Of a DNA stretch of 64,000 nucleotides, positions 8,948-17,102 are shown in pieces; the stretch's first letter is position 1; the number at the start of each line of letters is the position of its first letter. A program made the translations under genes and the position numbers. This DNA comes from a virus. The stretch covers positions 1 through 64,000 of the IMG/VR virus record IMGVR_UViG_3300017752_002245; one strand, 5' to 3'. Below the pieces are notes generated by a model that saw only the letters and a program-made list of their open reading frames with translations, had not been told where the DNA came from and searched no databases.

Positions 8948-9886
8948 ATGTCTAAAGAATTCCTCTGGGTTGAGAAGTACAGACCCCGACTAATTGGAAC
9001 TACCGTTCTACCCCAAGACCTGAAAGATACTTTCCAAAAGATTGTAGACTCGGGCGAAATCCCCAACATGTTATTCACTGGTACTGCGGGTACTGGTAAA
9101 ACTACAATCGCACGTGCGATATGTGACGAACTAGGACTTGACTATATTGTCATCAATGGTTCAGAAGAGGGTAACATCGATACCCTACGTGGTAAAATTA
9201 AACAGTTCGCCTCATCCGTTTCTCTCTCAGGCGGTTACAAGGTTGTTATCCTTGATGAGGCGGACTACCTTAATGCACAGTCAACCCAACCCGCACTGCG
9301 TGGTTTTATCGAAGAGTTCTCTCAGAACTGTCGATTCATTCTGACTTGCAACTTTAAGAACAAAGTAATCGAACCCCTACACTCTCGTTGCAGTGTGTAT
9401 GAGTTCAACACATCTAAAAAACAAATGGCACAACTTTGTGGTGAGTTCATGACTCGACTACAAATCATCCTTGATGGTGAAGGTGTCACATATAATAATG
9501 ATGTTATTGCGGGACTAATTGGTAGGTACGCACCAGACTGGAGACGTGTACTTAATGAAGCACAACGTCATTCTATCTCTGGTAAGTTGGACACTGGTGT
9601 TCTCATTAACGAGAGTAATGCAAACTACGGTTTACTTTTCCAGTCATTGAAATCCAAAGACTTCAAGAAGATGCGTAGTTGGGTGGTCAACAATATGGAC
9701 ACCGAACCTGCCGCAATCTTCCGTGGTATCTATGACTCCATGGAGGGTAAAGTTGCACCAACATCTATACCTCAACTGGTCTTGATACTCGCTGATTATC
9801 AATACAAGAATGCGTTTGTCGCTGACCACGAACTAAACCTTGTTGCATGTCTGACTGAATGCATGGCAAATGTGGAGTTTGTATAA
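8948..9886 (+). CDS. gp44: Clamp loader large subunit gp44
   Basis: A 312-residue AAA+ ATPase. N-terminal WVEKYRP motif, Walker A GTAGTGKT (45-52), Walker B LDEAD (about 102-106) and the arginine-finger SRC motif near residue 146. Four gp44 and one gp62 load the gp45 clamp on primed DNA. gp62 lies 1.4 kb downstream, separated by small membrane proteins, mazG and dCMP deaminase. Confidence 0.93.
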   Translation: MSKEFLWVEKYRPRLIGTTVLPQDLKDTFQKIVDSGEIPNMLFTGTAGTGKTTIARAICDELGLDYIVINGSEEGNIDTLRGKIKQFASSVSLSGGYKVVILDEADYLNAQSTQPALRGFIEEFSQNCRFILTCNFKNKVIEPLHSRCSVYEFNTSKKQMAQLCGEFMTRLQIILDGEGVTYNNDVIAGLIGRYAPDWRRVLNEAQRHSISGKLDTGVLINESNANYGLLFQSLKSKDFKKMRSWVVNNMDTEPAAIFRGIYDSMEGKVAPTSIPQLVLILADYQYKNAFVADHELNLVACLTECMANVEFV

Positions 9887-9892
9887 ATAATC

Positions 9893-10063
9893 ATGAACAA
9901 ATTTTGGACGATATGGAAACATGCACTCGGTTCTTTTGATGAAGAAGACGGGTATGATGTTGAGAATGAAAATAGAATCTCATACATCCGCACGTTTATA
10001 GTACTCTCCAATTTATTGTGTGCATACATCATAATGATTAACATTATAATAGGATGGTTTTAG
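9893..10063 (+). CDS. Small membrane protein, 56 aa
   Basis: ATG six bases after gp44. N-terminal KFWTIWKHALG, an acidic stretch, then one membrane helix (about residues 31-54). The next gene encodes a similar layout (KWWRVWAKSLG, IRT motif, one helix), so the two look like diverged tandem copies. Function unknown. Confidence 0.6.
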   Translation: MNKFWTIWKHALGSFDEEDGYDVENENRISYIRTFIVLSNLLCAYIIMINIIIGWF

Positions 10064-10236
10064 TGCAAAAATGGTGGAGGGTTTGGGCGAAAAGTCTTGG
10101 TGAGAAAGTCGGAGAGACTGACCAACAAGCAAACACCATAGCAGTCATTCGGACTGTTTGGTGGTTAACACACATGGCAACATGTATTTTTATTATTTTA
10201 AATGCGATAGCAAATCACGGTTGGGATTTATTATGA
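10063..10236 (+). CDS. Small membrane protein, 57 aa, paralogue of preceding gene
   Basis: GTG start overlapping the previous TAG (TAGTG). An in-frame ATG at 10054 is possible but would overlap more. KWWRVWAKSLGE, an AVIRTVWW segment and one membrane helix parallel the preceding protein. It ends by overlapping the mazG start. Confidence 0.55.
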   Translation: MQKWWRVWAKSLGEKVGETDQQANTIAVIRTVWWLTHMATCIFIILNAIANHGWDLL

Positions 10237-10595
10237 GTTATCAAGAACAAGTAGAACAGTTCATGATGCAAGGGGAACAGAAGTTTCCTCAAGATATCAA
10301 ATCAGACATGGCAGACCTGTACATGTCTCTAATCACAGAAGAGTATAACGAAACATGGGAAGCATTCCATAAACGAGACCTCGTAGAAGTTGCGGATGGT
10401 CTTGCAGATATGGTGTGGGTCATTATGGGTATGGCATCCGTATTGAATATTCCTTTTGATGCAGTATGGAATGAAGTCCGTGCATCCAATATGTCTAAGT
10501 TCGTTGACGGTAAAGTCGTTAAGAATGCAGACGGTAAGATTATGAAACCTGACGGATACTTCCGTCCAGACATTGCGAAGGTGTTAAATGATTAA
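10233..10595 (+). CDS. mazG: MazG-like nucleotide pyrophosphohydrolase
   Basis: A 120-residue all-alpha NTP pyrophosphatase. The ITEEYNETWEAF helix and the EVADGLADMVWVIMG helix supply the EExxE...ExxD metal-binding pattern of MazG/dUTPase-like enzymes. In phages these lower (d)NTP or ppGpp-related pools. The ATG at 10233 overlaps the previous stop; the longer frame from 10158 adds 25 residues without family similarity. Confidence 0.75.
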   Translation: MSYQEQVEQFMMQGEQKFPQDIKSDMADLYMSLITEEYNETWEAFHKRDLVEVADGLADMVWVIMGMASVLNIPFDAVWNEVRASNMSKFVDGKVVKNADGKIMKPDGYFRPDIAKVLND

Positions 10596-10788
10596 ATATT
10601 TACGACAAGTATCCAACGTTCTCGACCAAGTAACAACAGACAAATTTGGTAATCGTATCCACAAAGATACAGGTGACTATGTTATTATTGTTGCAAAAAG
10701 TGAAGAGAAAGTAGAACATCAACCAGTAACCATGGTCAAAGTGAATAACGAGTGGTTACCTAAACAGATGGAATTCGATTTTGGATAA
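10588..10788 (+). CDS. Hypothetical protein, 66 aa
   Basis: Overlaps mazG and the dCMP deaminase by 8 bases on each side, so it is part of this nucleotide-metabolism run. Mixed alpha/beta, ending in KQMEFDFG. No family recognised. Confidence 0.6.
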   Translation: MIKYLRQVSNVLDQVTTDKFGNRIHKDTGDYVIIVAKSEEKVEHQPVTMVKVNNEWLPKQMEFDFG

Positions 10789-11239
10789 GTGGGATGTAGC
10801 ACATATGAAGACCGCAAAAGTTTATGCGAGTCTATCTAGTGCCAGAAGATTACAGGTAGGTGCAGTTATCGTAAGAGATAATAGAATCATCTCTATTGGA
10901 TACAATGGTATGCCTAGTGGATGGGACAATAACTGTGAACATACTACCGTTGTAAATAAAGCGTTGCCTGGCGAACCAGATAACTTTGTAGAAACTTTAA
11001 AAACTAAACCAGAGGTAATACATGCGGAATCGAATGCAATCACGAAAGTTGCAGCTTCAACGGAACAGACGAAGGGTGCAGTTCTTTACACAACACACGC
11101 ACCATGCGTTGACTGTGCCAAACTCATCCACCAGTCTGGAATCGAACGAGTTGTCTATGCAGAAGAGTACCCCAAAGGTGACCAAGGATTGACTTTCCTT
11201 GACAAGTGTGGTATAGTAGTTGATGTACAACCGCTCTAG
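10781..11239 (+). CDS. cd: Deoxycytidylate deaminase
   Basis: A 152-residue zinc deaminase. H81-A-E83 and P108-C109-x2-C112 bind zinc and carry the catalytic glutamate. It converts dCMP to dUMP, the substrate of the phage ThyX encoded at 23 kb. The start is TTG (10781), overlapping the preceding gene. A promoter for gp62 lies inside its 3' end. Confidence 0.9.
   Translation: MDKWDVAHMKTAKVYASLSSARRLQVGAVIVRDNRIISIGYNGMPSGWDNNCEHTTVVNKALPGEPDNFVETLKTKPEVIHAESNAITKVAASTEQTKGAVLYTTHAPCVDCAKLIHQSGIERVVYAEEYPKGDQGLTFLDKCGIVVDVQPL
11189..11217 (+). promoter_or_regulatory. Intragenic sigma70-type promoter for gp62-regA
   Basis: TTGACT (11189-11194), 17 bp spacer, TATAGT (11212-11217), inside the end of the dCMP deaminase gene. 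Transcription would begin near 11224. Confidence 0.6.
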
Positions 11240-11306
11240 GTATATTAAGAACAAATACGGATATCCTTCTACTAAGAAGGGTACTCTAATTGACATTTAT
11301 GTGTGA
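11223..11306 (+). CDS. Possible 27-aa peptide
   Basis: ATG overlaps the end of the deaminase gene and the frame stays open to 11306, six bases before gp62. The peptide is basic and tyrosine-rich. No clear ribosome binding site; it may only be a short leader frame. Confidence 0.25.
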   Translation: MYNRSRYIKNKYGYPSTKKGTLIDIYV

Positions 11307-11312
11307 GAAACA

Positions 11313-11690
11313 ATGAATCCCTTTAATTATGTAAACAGTATCAACCTATCCAAGAAGGACATTATGATTACTCCAGAAGATGAGAAATCATATAATTCCT
11401 TTATGGTTAACCGTAGTCTATCGTATTTCTCTGATACCGCTGTAATTGCGAATGAGATGAACCGATATCACCATCTAGATTCCCGTCTACAATATTCATT
11501 TCTTATAAATATAATTAGGAAACGAAAACGTTTCTCTAAGTGGGTAAAACCTGAATTAGAACATGACCTTGAGTCGGTGAAAGAATACTATGGATACAGC
11601 AATGAAAAAGCTAAACAATGCCTACATCTCTTATCACCTTCTCAGTTAAAAGAAATAAAAGAAAAGGTGAATAAAGGTGGAAGAAAGTAA
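11313..11690 (+). CDS. gp62: Clamp loader small subunit gp62
   Basis: A 125-residue protein with gp62 features of marine T4-like phages: N-terminal MNPFNYVNSIN, a SFMVNRSLSYFSDT stretch, and RKRKRFSKWVKPE. With gp44 it loads the clamp. It is shorter than T4 gp62 (187), as is usual in marine relatives. It overlaps regA by 14 bases, as expected for this pair. Confidence 0.85.
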   Translation: MNPFNYVNSINLSKKDIMITPEDEKSYNSFMVNRSLSYFSDTAVIANEMNRYHHLDSRLQYSFLINIIRKRKRFSKWVKPELEHDLESVKEYYGYSNEKAKQCLHLLSPSQLKEIKEKVNKGGRK

Positions 11691-12087
11691 TTTAGTAAAA
11701 TGGGCTCCTGTGAACATGTTAGAGGTAACTCTAGCAGAACCAGATGACTTCCTTAAAGTTCGTGAGACTCTGACTCGTATCGGTGTCGCATCACGCAAAG
11801 AACAAAAACTATTTCAATCCTGTCATATCTTACATAAACAGGGACGATACTATATTGTCCATTTTAAAGAGTTGTTTATGTTGGACGGAAAGAAAGCAAA
11901 TCTAGAAGAGAGTGACGTGCATCGTAGAAATACAATTGCAACATTGTTATCTGACTGGGGATTAGTTGAGATTCAAAACAAAGAAGTATGTCAAGAATGC
12001 GCCCCTCTACGACAAATCAAAATAATCGGTTTCAAAGATAAAGCAGAATGGGAGTTGTGTCCCAAGTATAATATAGGTAACAAATAA
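11677..12087 (+). CDS. regA: Translational repressor RegA
   Basis: A 136-residue protein matching RegA: EVTLAEPDDFLKVRETLTRIG, QSCHILHKQGRYYIVHFKELF. RegA binds the start region of early phage mRNAs and blocks ribosome access. Start is GTG 11677. If several early transcripts here are leaderless, RegA targets might differ from those in T4 (inference). Confidence 0.9.
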   Translation: MEESNLVKWAPVNMLEVTLAEPDDFLKVRETLTRIGVASRKEQKLFQSCHILHKQGRYYIVHFKELFMLDGKKANLEESDVHRRNTIATLLSDWGLVEIQNKEVCQECAPLRQIKIIGFKDKAEWELCPKYNIGNK

Positions 12088-12252
12088 ATGACACAGTGGT
12101 TGTTTAATAAGTTATCACCTTATGCTATTCAATTTAGAGAATGGTCTAAGGGTAAAACATGGATACAAATACCGTTATGGATTCTTATCGCATGGATGTT
12201 AGGATTCGCTAATCCTTACTGGTGTGTATATCCTGTTTGTTGGATTCAATAG
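12088..12252 (+). CDS. Small membrane protein, 54 aa
   Basis: ATG directly after the regA stop. One membrane helix (about residues 25-42, IQIPLWILIAWMLGF) and a cysteine-containing tail. Its TAG overlaps the GTG of the next gene. Function unknown. Confidence 0.55.
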   Translation: MTQWLFNKLSPYAIQFREWSKGKTWIQIPLWILIAWMLGFANPYWCVYPVCWIQ

Positions 12253-12809
12253 TGTTTGAAGAACATAGGGAAGAGATTCGCAGTAAGAAACACTGGTGGT
12301 CTAAGATACCTTTTCAGTGGGACTGGAACGACATGTTGCACCTTGTTGATACTCATCCACAAGAGTTATATGACTGGAATCGTGAGAAACAAAGACTAGG
12401 ATTAAACTCTTTTCATAGAAGACCTTCTGCACCTCAGTTTGCAAAAAACCTTGTTGCAGAAATGGAGAAGTTCTTTGTTGAACCCGCTCCAAAGAAAGAC
12501 GAATATACGAAGGGAAGACCTCAAATAACAAACATTGCGTTTGTTGGATTTGGACAGTTTTCTGGTTCGTACCCAAGACATAAAGACAGTATGGATGTCT
12601 TCTTGGTTCAAGTAATCGGTGACTGTAAGATAACTATCGGTGAACAAGAAGAACCAAGGAATAGTGACGAAACAACTGTAATGAAGCCTGGCGATTGTGT
12701 TTTCATACCAAGAGGTACATGGCATCATTTACAACCCTCAGTATCTAGAGTCACATTCTCATTTGGATTTGAGAGTGACCCAGACTGTGACCCAAAAACT
12801 TTTATATAA
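12252..12809 (+). CDS. Cupin/JmjC-like iron-dependent oxygenase candidate
   Basis: A 185-residue protein counted from GTG 12252 (coupled to the previous TAG). H110-x-D112, followed by a KPGDCVFIPRGTWHHLQPS segment with H158/H159, fits a JmjC/cupin double-stranded beta helix that binds Fe(II). Such proteins often hydroxylate proteins or RNA-associated factors; the target is unknown. A longer frame from 12222 adds ten residues and is less likely. Confidence 0.62.
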   Translation: MFEEHREEIRSKKHWWSKIPFQWDWNDMLHLVDTHPQELYDWNREKQRLGLNSFHRRPSAPQFAKNLVAEMEKFFVEPAPKKDEYTKGRPQITNIAFVGFGQFSGSYPRHKDSMDVFLVQVIGDCKITIGEQEEPRNSDETTVMKPGDCVFIPRGTWHHLQPSVSRVTFSFGFESDPDCDPKTFI

Positions 12810-12812
12810 GGC

Positions 12813-12842
12813 TTGAATTATAAAAATTAATCCTTATATATA
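12813..12842 (+). promoter_or_regulatory. Weak promoter candidate for hsp20
   Basis: TTGAAT (12813-12818), 18 bp spacer, TATATA (12837-12842). Weaker than other promoters here. It would give a leader of about 80 bases that contains the hairpins described next. Confidence 0.45.
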
Positions 12843-12846
12843 GTAG

Positions 12847-12930
12847 TGTGAGAAATAATTCTCACATGCGTGAATGCCGTTAATCGGGTTCACGTCCATC
12901 TTGCTAAATTAATATAGGAGATAAAGCAAC
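12847..12930 (+). promoter_or_regulatory. Structured hsp20 leader, candidate ROSE-like RNA thermometer
   Basis: Three possible hairpins lie in a row before the hsp20 ATG. (1) TGTGAGAA (12847-12854) pairs perfectly with TTCTCACA (12859-12866). (2) CGTGAA (12869-12874) pairs with TTCACG (12889-12894) around an inner CCG/CGG. (3) TTGCT (12901-12905) can pair with the Shine-Dalgarno AGGA (12916-12919) in the UYGCU manner of ROSE elements, or alternatively with AGCAA (12925-12929). Confidence 0.5.
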
Positions 12931-13347
12931 ATGACAAATCTAAAAGTAGGTAAACAACTTTTCCCACGTTCAGCATTTATTGGTTTCGACCATTTATTTA
13001 ACGAACTGGAATACGCAACCAAACACGCTAACGACCATTACCCACCTCACAACATTGTGAAGACTGGTGAAGATGAGTTCGTCATTGAGGTAGCAGTTGC
13101 GGGATTCACACAGGACGAAATAAACGTTGAACAGAAAGAACGCTCATTGACCATTAGTGGTTCACATGAATCTAGAGACCGTGAAGTAATTCACAGAGGT
13201 ATCTCTACAAAAGCGTTTAGGAGACAATTTAGACTTTCTGAGTATGTTCTAGTAACTGGTGCTTCACTAAAAGACGGTATCCTTGCAGTTACATTGAAGA
13301 CGGAAATCCCAAAAGAGAAGCAGCCTCGTTCAATTAAAATAAGTTAA
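12931..13347 (+). CDS. hsp20: Small heat-shock protein Hsp20
   Basis: A 138-residue alpha-crystallin-domain protein. The core EFVIEVAVAGFTQDEINVEQ and the SISGSHE-like strand are typical of IbpA/Hsp20. The C-terminal IKIS replaces the common I-x-I anchor. Such chaperones hold unfolding proteins; T4-like cyanophages often encode one. Strong GGAG ribosome binding site, possibly masked by the leader hairpin. Confidence 0.9.
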   Translation: MTNLKVGKQLFPRSAFIGFDHLFNELEYATKHANDHYPPHNIVKTGEDEFVIEVAVAGFTQDEINVEQKERSLTISGSHESRDREVIHRGISTKAFRRQFRLSEYVLVTGASLKDGILAVTLKTEIPKEKQPRSIKIS

Positions 13348-13360
13348 TTGCGAGGAAAAA

Positions 13361-13447
13361 ATGAAATTAACCGAAGCTAAATTAGAGTTCGGTTTGTTTG
13401 TAGGAACTATGATGTTAATGGTTCTTGCACTACAACCCTTACTGTAA
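13361..13447 (+). CDS. 28-aa membrane peptide
   Basis: GAGGAAAAA ribosome binding site precedes ATG 13361. The peptide is one hydrophobic helix (FGLFVGTMMLMVLALQP). A terminator-like hairpin follows eight bases after its stop, which supports it as the last gene of the hsp20 unit. Confidence 0.5.
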   Translation: MKLTEAKLEFGLFVGTMMLMVLALQPLL

Positions 13448-13454
13448 AAACGAG

Positions 13455-13478
13455 AAGGGGGCGGGAAACTGCCCCTTT
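13455..13478 (+). terminator. Terminator-like hairpin after the hsp20 unit
   Basis: An eight-base-pair stem (13455-13462 with 13471-13478, one G-U pair) and an eight-base loop. The T tract is short, so it may be partial. Confidence 0.55.
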
Positions 13479-13487
13479 CATTATGTT

Positions 13488-14228
13488 ATGAAAGCATATA
13501 TGATTGCAGACCTGAACAATCCAACTTCCGTGAGATATACGGAGATTGCATTAGAGTCATGGCATAATAAAACCCCCCTTGACATTGAAGTCATTCAGTG
13601 TTATACTCCCGACACAATATCAGAATTAGAACCTCTCTATAACTGGCAACCATTGTTACATCATGGTCAAAAGGAACAGAAACAGTATGCGTCATCCACT
13701 GAAAAGTCTGGAGACATTACACACTGGCAGTTAATAAAGAAACGTTCAGAGTCTAAATCAAGATTCTACGTATTGGAACATGACTCATATCTAGAAGATG
13801 CAGACGAATTTAAACGACAGTTTGATTTTACTATGGAACATGGATTGTCTTATGCAAACCATGGACTCTACATGTCTTGTTATTCTTTTTCTAGAGTTGC
13901 AGCAATACATATACATGACTTGTTAACACAACGAGCATTTCCTTTAAATGGAGGCCCGTTTGGATGTGTAGAAAGATTGGTAAAAACATATCTAAGTGAA
14001 AAACCTGACCGCAAGGCAAAGTATACATGGATGTTACATCATCCAAATACAGAGGCAGTAAGTGTGGGATGGTCTGCCGAAGAAATGTTTCAAGCATATA
14101 ATTTTAAGAAAAATGATACTCCCTTCAAACGTGCATCAACCCAGATTATATCCAAGTCTATGGGAATCACCCAAAATCATATAGGGTTGGATTTGTCATT
14201 AAGAAAAGGTTTTAAAATAATTGAATAA
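13488..14228 (+). CDS. Hypothetical protein, 246 aa, possibly glycosyltransferase-like
   Basis: Begins at ATG 13488 just after the hairpin; an upstream frame to 13425 crosses the hairpin and is unlikely. No good ribosome binding site. The N-terminal IADLNNPTSVRYTEIALESW and the FYVLEHDSYLED segment (an acidic HD/DxD-like turn after a beta strand) recall GT-A glycosyltransferases, but the match is weak. It precedes the structured RNA locus. Confidence 0.5.
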   Translation: MKAYMIADLNNPTSVRYTEIALESWHNKTPLDIEVIQCYTPDTISELEPLYNWQPLLHHGQKEQKQYASSTEKSGDITHWQLIKKRSESKSRFYVLEHDSYLEDADEFKRQFDFTMEHGLSYANHGLYMSCYSFSRVAAIHIHDLLTQRAFPLNGGPFGCVERLVKTYLSEKPDRKAKYTWMLHHPNTEAVSVGWSAEEMFQAYNFKKNDTPFKRASTQIISKSMGITQNHIGLDLSLRKGFKIIE

Positions 14229-14233
14229 AAAGC

Positions 14234-14262
14234 TTGACAAACCCCGTTGAGTTTAGTATAAT
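14234..14262 (+). promoter_or_regulatory. Strong promoter of the non-coding RNA
   Basis: TTGACA (14234-14239), 17 bp spacer, TATAAT (14257-14262): full consensus in both boxes. It is preceded by AAAAAGC, as in the promoters at 25084, 33998 and 61171. No coding frame follows. Confidence 0.85.
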
Positions 14263-14268
14263 AGATGT

Positions 14269-14543
14269 ATTGGTTGGGAATGACGTGACCACCCGCCTAG
14301 GGAAGTTTGTGACTTGACGGTGAGTAAGCGACTGACTCCATTAGACTGATTAACATATCAGTGATGGAATCGACATAAGGTGGAAAAGTTAAAAAAACAA
14401 AATCAATAGAATTCAAACTTACCGAGTTACAAATGCGTAACAGTACAGTAAGGAGTCTTCCCCCCTAGAGGGTTGAAGGAAAGAACACACTGATTAGGTG
14501 TCCCTCAAAGTAGCTTCAATCCTTGATGATGGGGGTTTTTTTT
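14269..14543 (+). ncRNA. Structured non-coding RNA of about 275 nt, unknown family
   Basis: This gene-free stretch has a consensus promoter at one end and a C5/G5 stem plus eight T at the other. It lacks any long frame but holds several stems: TCCAT/ATGGA with inner ACTGAT/ATCAGT (14337-14368); CTTAC/GTAAG with inner GTTAC/GTAAC (14418-14452); GGGTTGAAG/CTTCAATCC (14470-14478 with 14514-14522); and CCCCC/GGGGG (14461-14465 with 14531-14535). CCACC near 14290 can pair with GGTGG near 14380. It does not match tmRNA, RNase P RNA, SRP RNA, tRNA or group I intron signatures that I know. Confidence 0.7.
14461..14543 (+). terminator. Terminator of the non-coding RNA
   Basis: CCCCC (14461-14465) pairs with GGGGG (14531-14535), enclosing the nine-base-pair stem GGGTTGAAG/CTTCAATCC. 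Eight T follow at 14536-14543. The gp43 promoter begins four bases later. Confidence 0.65.
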
Positions 14544-14546
14544 ATC

Positions 14547-14575
14547 TTGACTTTTGTATTATCTTCCTGTATAAT
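14547..14575 (+). promoter_or_regulatory. Sigma70-type promoter of DNA polymerase gp43
   Basis: TTGACT (14547-14552), 17 bp spacer, TATAAT (14570-14575). A short leader with TAGGAT precedes the ATG at 14599. Confidence 0.82.
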
Positions 14576-14598
14576 ACAACATTAACTTAGGATTTTCT

Positions 14599-17070
14599 AT
14601 GGATTTTTATACATCAATTGACCGTTACGGCAGCACCCTTTTATATCGTGGGTACTCTGGTGGTCAACGAGTCAAGAAACGTATCCCGTTTAAACCAACA
14701 CTGTTTGTAAACTCTCGTAATAAGAACAACGTATCTGGTTGGTCTTCATTAGAGGGTAGACCAGTTGAACCCATTGAATTTGAGACTATGCGTGAAGCAA
14801 CCGAATTCACCAAACGTTATCAACACGTGGACAACTTCAAGGTCTATGGACAAAACAATTTCATCTCACAATTTATCGCACAGAAGTTTCCGAATGATAT
14901 AAAGTTCGAACGTGAACTACCTGTAATCACCACCATTGATATTGAGGTCGCATCTGACCAAGGATTCCCTGAACCTGATAAGGCAGACTATCCTGTTATC
15001 TCTATCTGTACCAAGTCCAGTAAAGAAGACTTCTTCCGTGTCTGGGGTCTAGGTGAATACACTCCCAAAGAAAACTGTATCTACAATCAATGTGACAATG
15101 AGTTACAACTATTGGATACATTCCTTGACTACTGGCAGAATCATGGGTCACCTGATATCGTCACTGGTTGGAACAGTAAGGGATTTGATATTCCTTATCT
15201 TGTTAACAGAACAAGAAAAGTTATTGGAGAAGAGTCCACCAAGAGATACTCACCTTGGGGTGTTGTATCCGCACGTACTGTACGTGGTAAGATGGGACAC
15301 AAAGATGTGGAGACCTATGACCTTATGGGTATTGCACAGTTAGATTACTATGACTTGTTTCGTAAGTTTACACTCAACACTCTAGGTCAACAAGAATCAT
15401 ATCGACTTGACCATATCGCACACGTGGTACTTGGTGAACGTAAACTCTCATATGAAGAACACGGTAACCTACATACATTATATAAAGAAGACCATCAAAA
15501 GTTTATTGACTACAATATCAAGGACGTTGAGTTGGTTGATATGTTGGAAGAAAAACTGGGATTGATTACTCTTGCAATGACTATGGCATATCGTGGTGGT
15601 ACTAACTTCGAGGAAGTATTCGGTACGACTACTATTTGGGATACAATCATCTATCGTATTCTTAACCTACAGAAGATTGCAGTACCATCCAAAGAAGAGA
15701 AACCCAAGGGTGACTTTGCGGGTGGATATGTAAAAGAACCCCAAGTTGGTTCACATGATTGGGTAACGTCCTTTGACTTGAACTCCCTGTATCCTATGAT
15801 TATTGTACAATACAATATGTCACCTGAGACTGTGGTAGATGGTTTAGTTGATACTGACGTAGAACGTATGTTACAAGGTATGACTAAGACCGATAGTAAT
15901 TATGCAACTGCACCATCTGGTGTTCGTTTCCGTAAGGATAAGGAAGGTATTATTCCTAGTGTGATTCGACAGTACTATGCAGAACGTAAACAAATCAAAC
16001 GTGAGATGTTGGACGCAAAACAAGAATACGAACAGACCCCAACAAAGTCCCTTGCAAACAAAGTTGCAACTCTAGATAACCAACAGATGTCTATCAAGAT
16101 TCTTATGAACAGTCTCTATGGTGCATTGGGTAATCGATGGTTCAGATACTTTGACCAACGTGTTGCAGAGTCTATTACTCTTGCGGGTCAGTTATCAATT
16201 CTCTGGGCAGAACGTGCGGTCAATCATGAGATGAACAAACTTCTCAATACTGACGAAGACTATGTGATTGCAATTGATACTGATTCAGTCTATATGCGTA
16301 TGGGTGACCTAGTCAACAAGTTCAACCCCAAAGACCCTGTAAAGTTCTTGGATAAGATTTGTTCCGAACACTTTGAACCTGTACTGACTAAAGCTTATGA
16401 AGTTCTTGCAGACTATACCAATGCATATGTCAATCGTATGGAGATGGGACGTGAGGTTATTGCAGACAAAGGTATTTGGGTTGCAAAGAAACGATACATT
16501 CTGAATGTACATAACAATGAGGGTGTCCAATACAAAGAACCAAAACTCAAGATTATGGGTATTGAAGCGGTCAAGTCATCAACCCCGATGGTTGTTCGTG
16601 ATAAGATGAAAGAGATGTTCCACATACTTGTGAATGGTACTGAGTCTGAGACCCAACAGTATATCAGAAACTTCCGTAATGAGTTTTCCTCGTTACCACC
16701 TGAAGATGTATCATTTCCCCGTGGTGTAAATGATGTCAAGAAATGGAAAGATACAAAATCTATTTACAAGAAGGGTACACCTATCCATGTGCGTGGTGCT
16801 TTGTTATATAACAAGCATACCAAAGGAATGCGTCATGAGGAAATCAAGAACGGTGAAAAGATTAAGTTTGTCTATCTAAAAGTTCCGAACCCGATAAAAG
16901 AAAACATCATATCATATCCGCAGAACCTACCCCGTGAGTTGGGTCTTAATAATTATATTGACTATGACAAGATGTTTGACAAGACATTCCTTGACCCACT
17001 TGAACCTATTATGGATGCAGTCGGTTGGACTGCTGAACCTCAGTCATCATTAGAAGATTTCTTCGCTTGA
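14599..17070 (+). CDS. gp43: Family B DNA polymerase gp43
   Basis: An 823-residue replicative polymerase. The 3'-5' exonuclease motifs are D114-I-E116, [14 protein letters not shown] and [10 protein letters not shown]. Polymerase motifs are [12 protein letters not shown] (D393), [13 protein letters not shown] and D560-T-D562. The C-terminal SSLEDFFA resembles the clamp-binding tail of T4 gp43, so it should run on the phage gp45. Length is near the usual 830-900. Confidence 0.96.
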   Translation: MDFYTSIDRYGSTLLYRGYSGGQRVKKRIPFKPTLFVNSRNKNNVSGWSSLEGRPVEPIEFETMREATEFTKRYQHVDNFKVYGQNNFISQFIAQKFPNDIKFERELPVITTIDIEVASDQGFPEPDKADYPVISICTKSSKEDFFRVWGLGEYTPKENCIYNQCDNELQLLDTFLDYWQNHGSPDIVTGWNSKGFDIPYLVNRTRKVIGEESTKRYSPWGVVSARTVRGKMGHKDVETYDLMGIAQLDYYDLFRKFTLNTLGQQESYRLDHIAHVVLGERKLSYEEHGNLHTLYKEDHQKFIDYNIKDVELVDMLEEKLGLITLAMTMAYRGGTNFEEVFGTTTIWDTIIYRILNLQKIAVPSKEEKPKGDFAGGYVKEPQVGSHDWVTSFDLNSLYPMIIVQYNMSPETVVDGLVDTDVERMLQGMTKTDSNYATAPSGVRFRKDKEGIIPSVIRQYYAERKQIKREMLDAKQEYEQTPTKSLANKVATLDNQQMSIKILMNSLYGALGNRWFRYFDQRVAESITLAGQLSILWAERAVNHEMNKLLNTDEDYVIAIDTDSVYMRMGDLVNKFNPKDPVKFLDKICSEHFEPVLTKAYEVLADYTNAYVNRMEMGREVIADKGIWVAKKRYILNVHNNEGVQYKEPKLKIMGIEAVKSSTPMVVRDKMKEMFHILVNGTESETQQYIRNFRNEFSSLPPEDVSFPRGVNDVKKWKDTKSIYKKGTPIHVRGALLYNKHTKGMRHEEIKNGEKIKFVYLKVPNPIKENIISYPQNLPRELGLNNYIDYDKMFDKTFLDPLEPIMDAVGWTAEPQSSLEDFFA

Positions 17071-17095
17071 CATTTTAAGGAGACTATGGTATTAT
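17067..17095 (+). promoter_or_regulatory. Promoter of the primase-like gene, leaderless
   Basis: TTGACA (17067-17072), 17 bp spacer, TATTAT (17090-17095). The -35 box overlaps the gp43 stop. The start of transcription would fall at 17102-17103, at the ATG of the next gene, without room for a ribosome binding site. Confidence 0.75.
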
Positions 17096-17102
17096 ATACA
17101 CA

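Noticed and set aside
9138-9344. Other-frame open stretches within gp44, gp43, gp46 and nrdA
   Set aside because: They lie wholly inside strong genes, lack ribosome sites and give low-complexity products.
9882-9889. TATAAATA next to the 9893 gene
   Set aside because: It overlaps the gp44 stop and lies only three bases before the ATG, so transcription would start inside the gene. Kept as possible chance occurrence.
14269-14543. tmRNA, RNase P RNA or group I intron identity for the non-coding RNA
   Set aside because: No tRNA-like ends with CCA, no GAGGAAAGUCC-type RNase P core, and no intron splice context, since gp43 is intact and the RNA is bounded by its own promoter and terminator.
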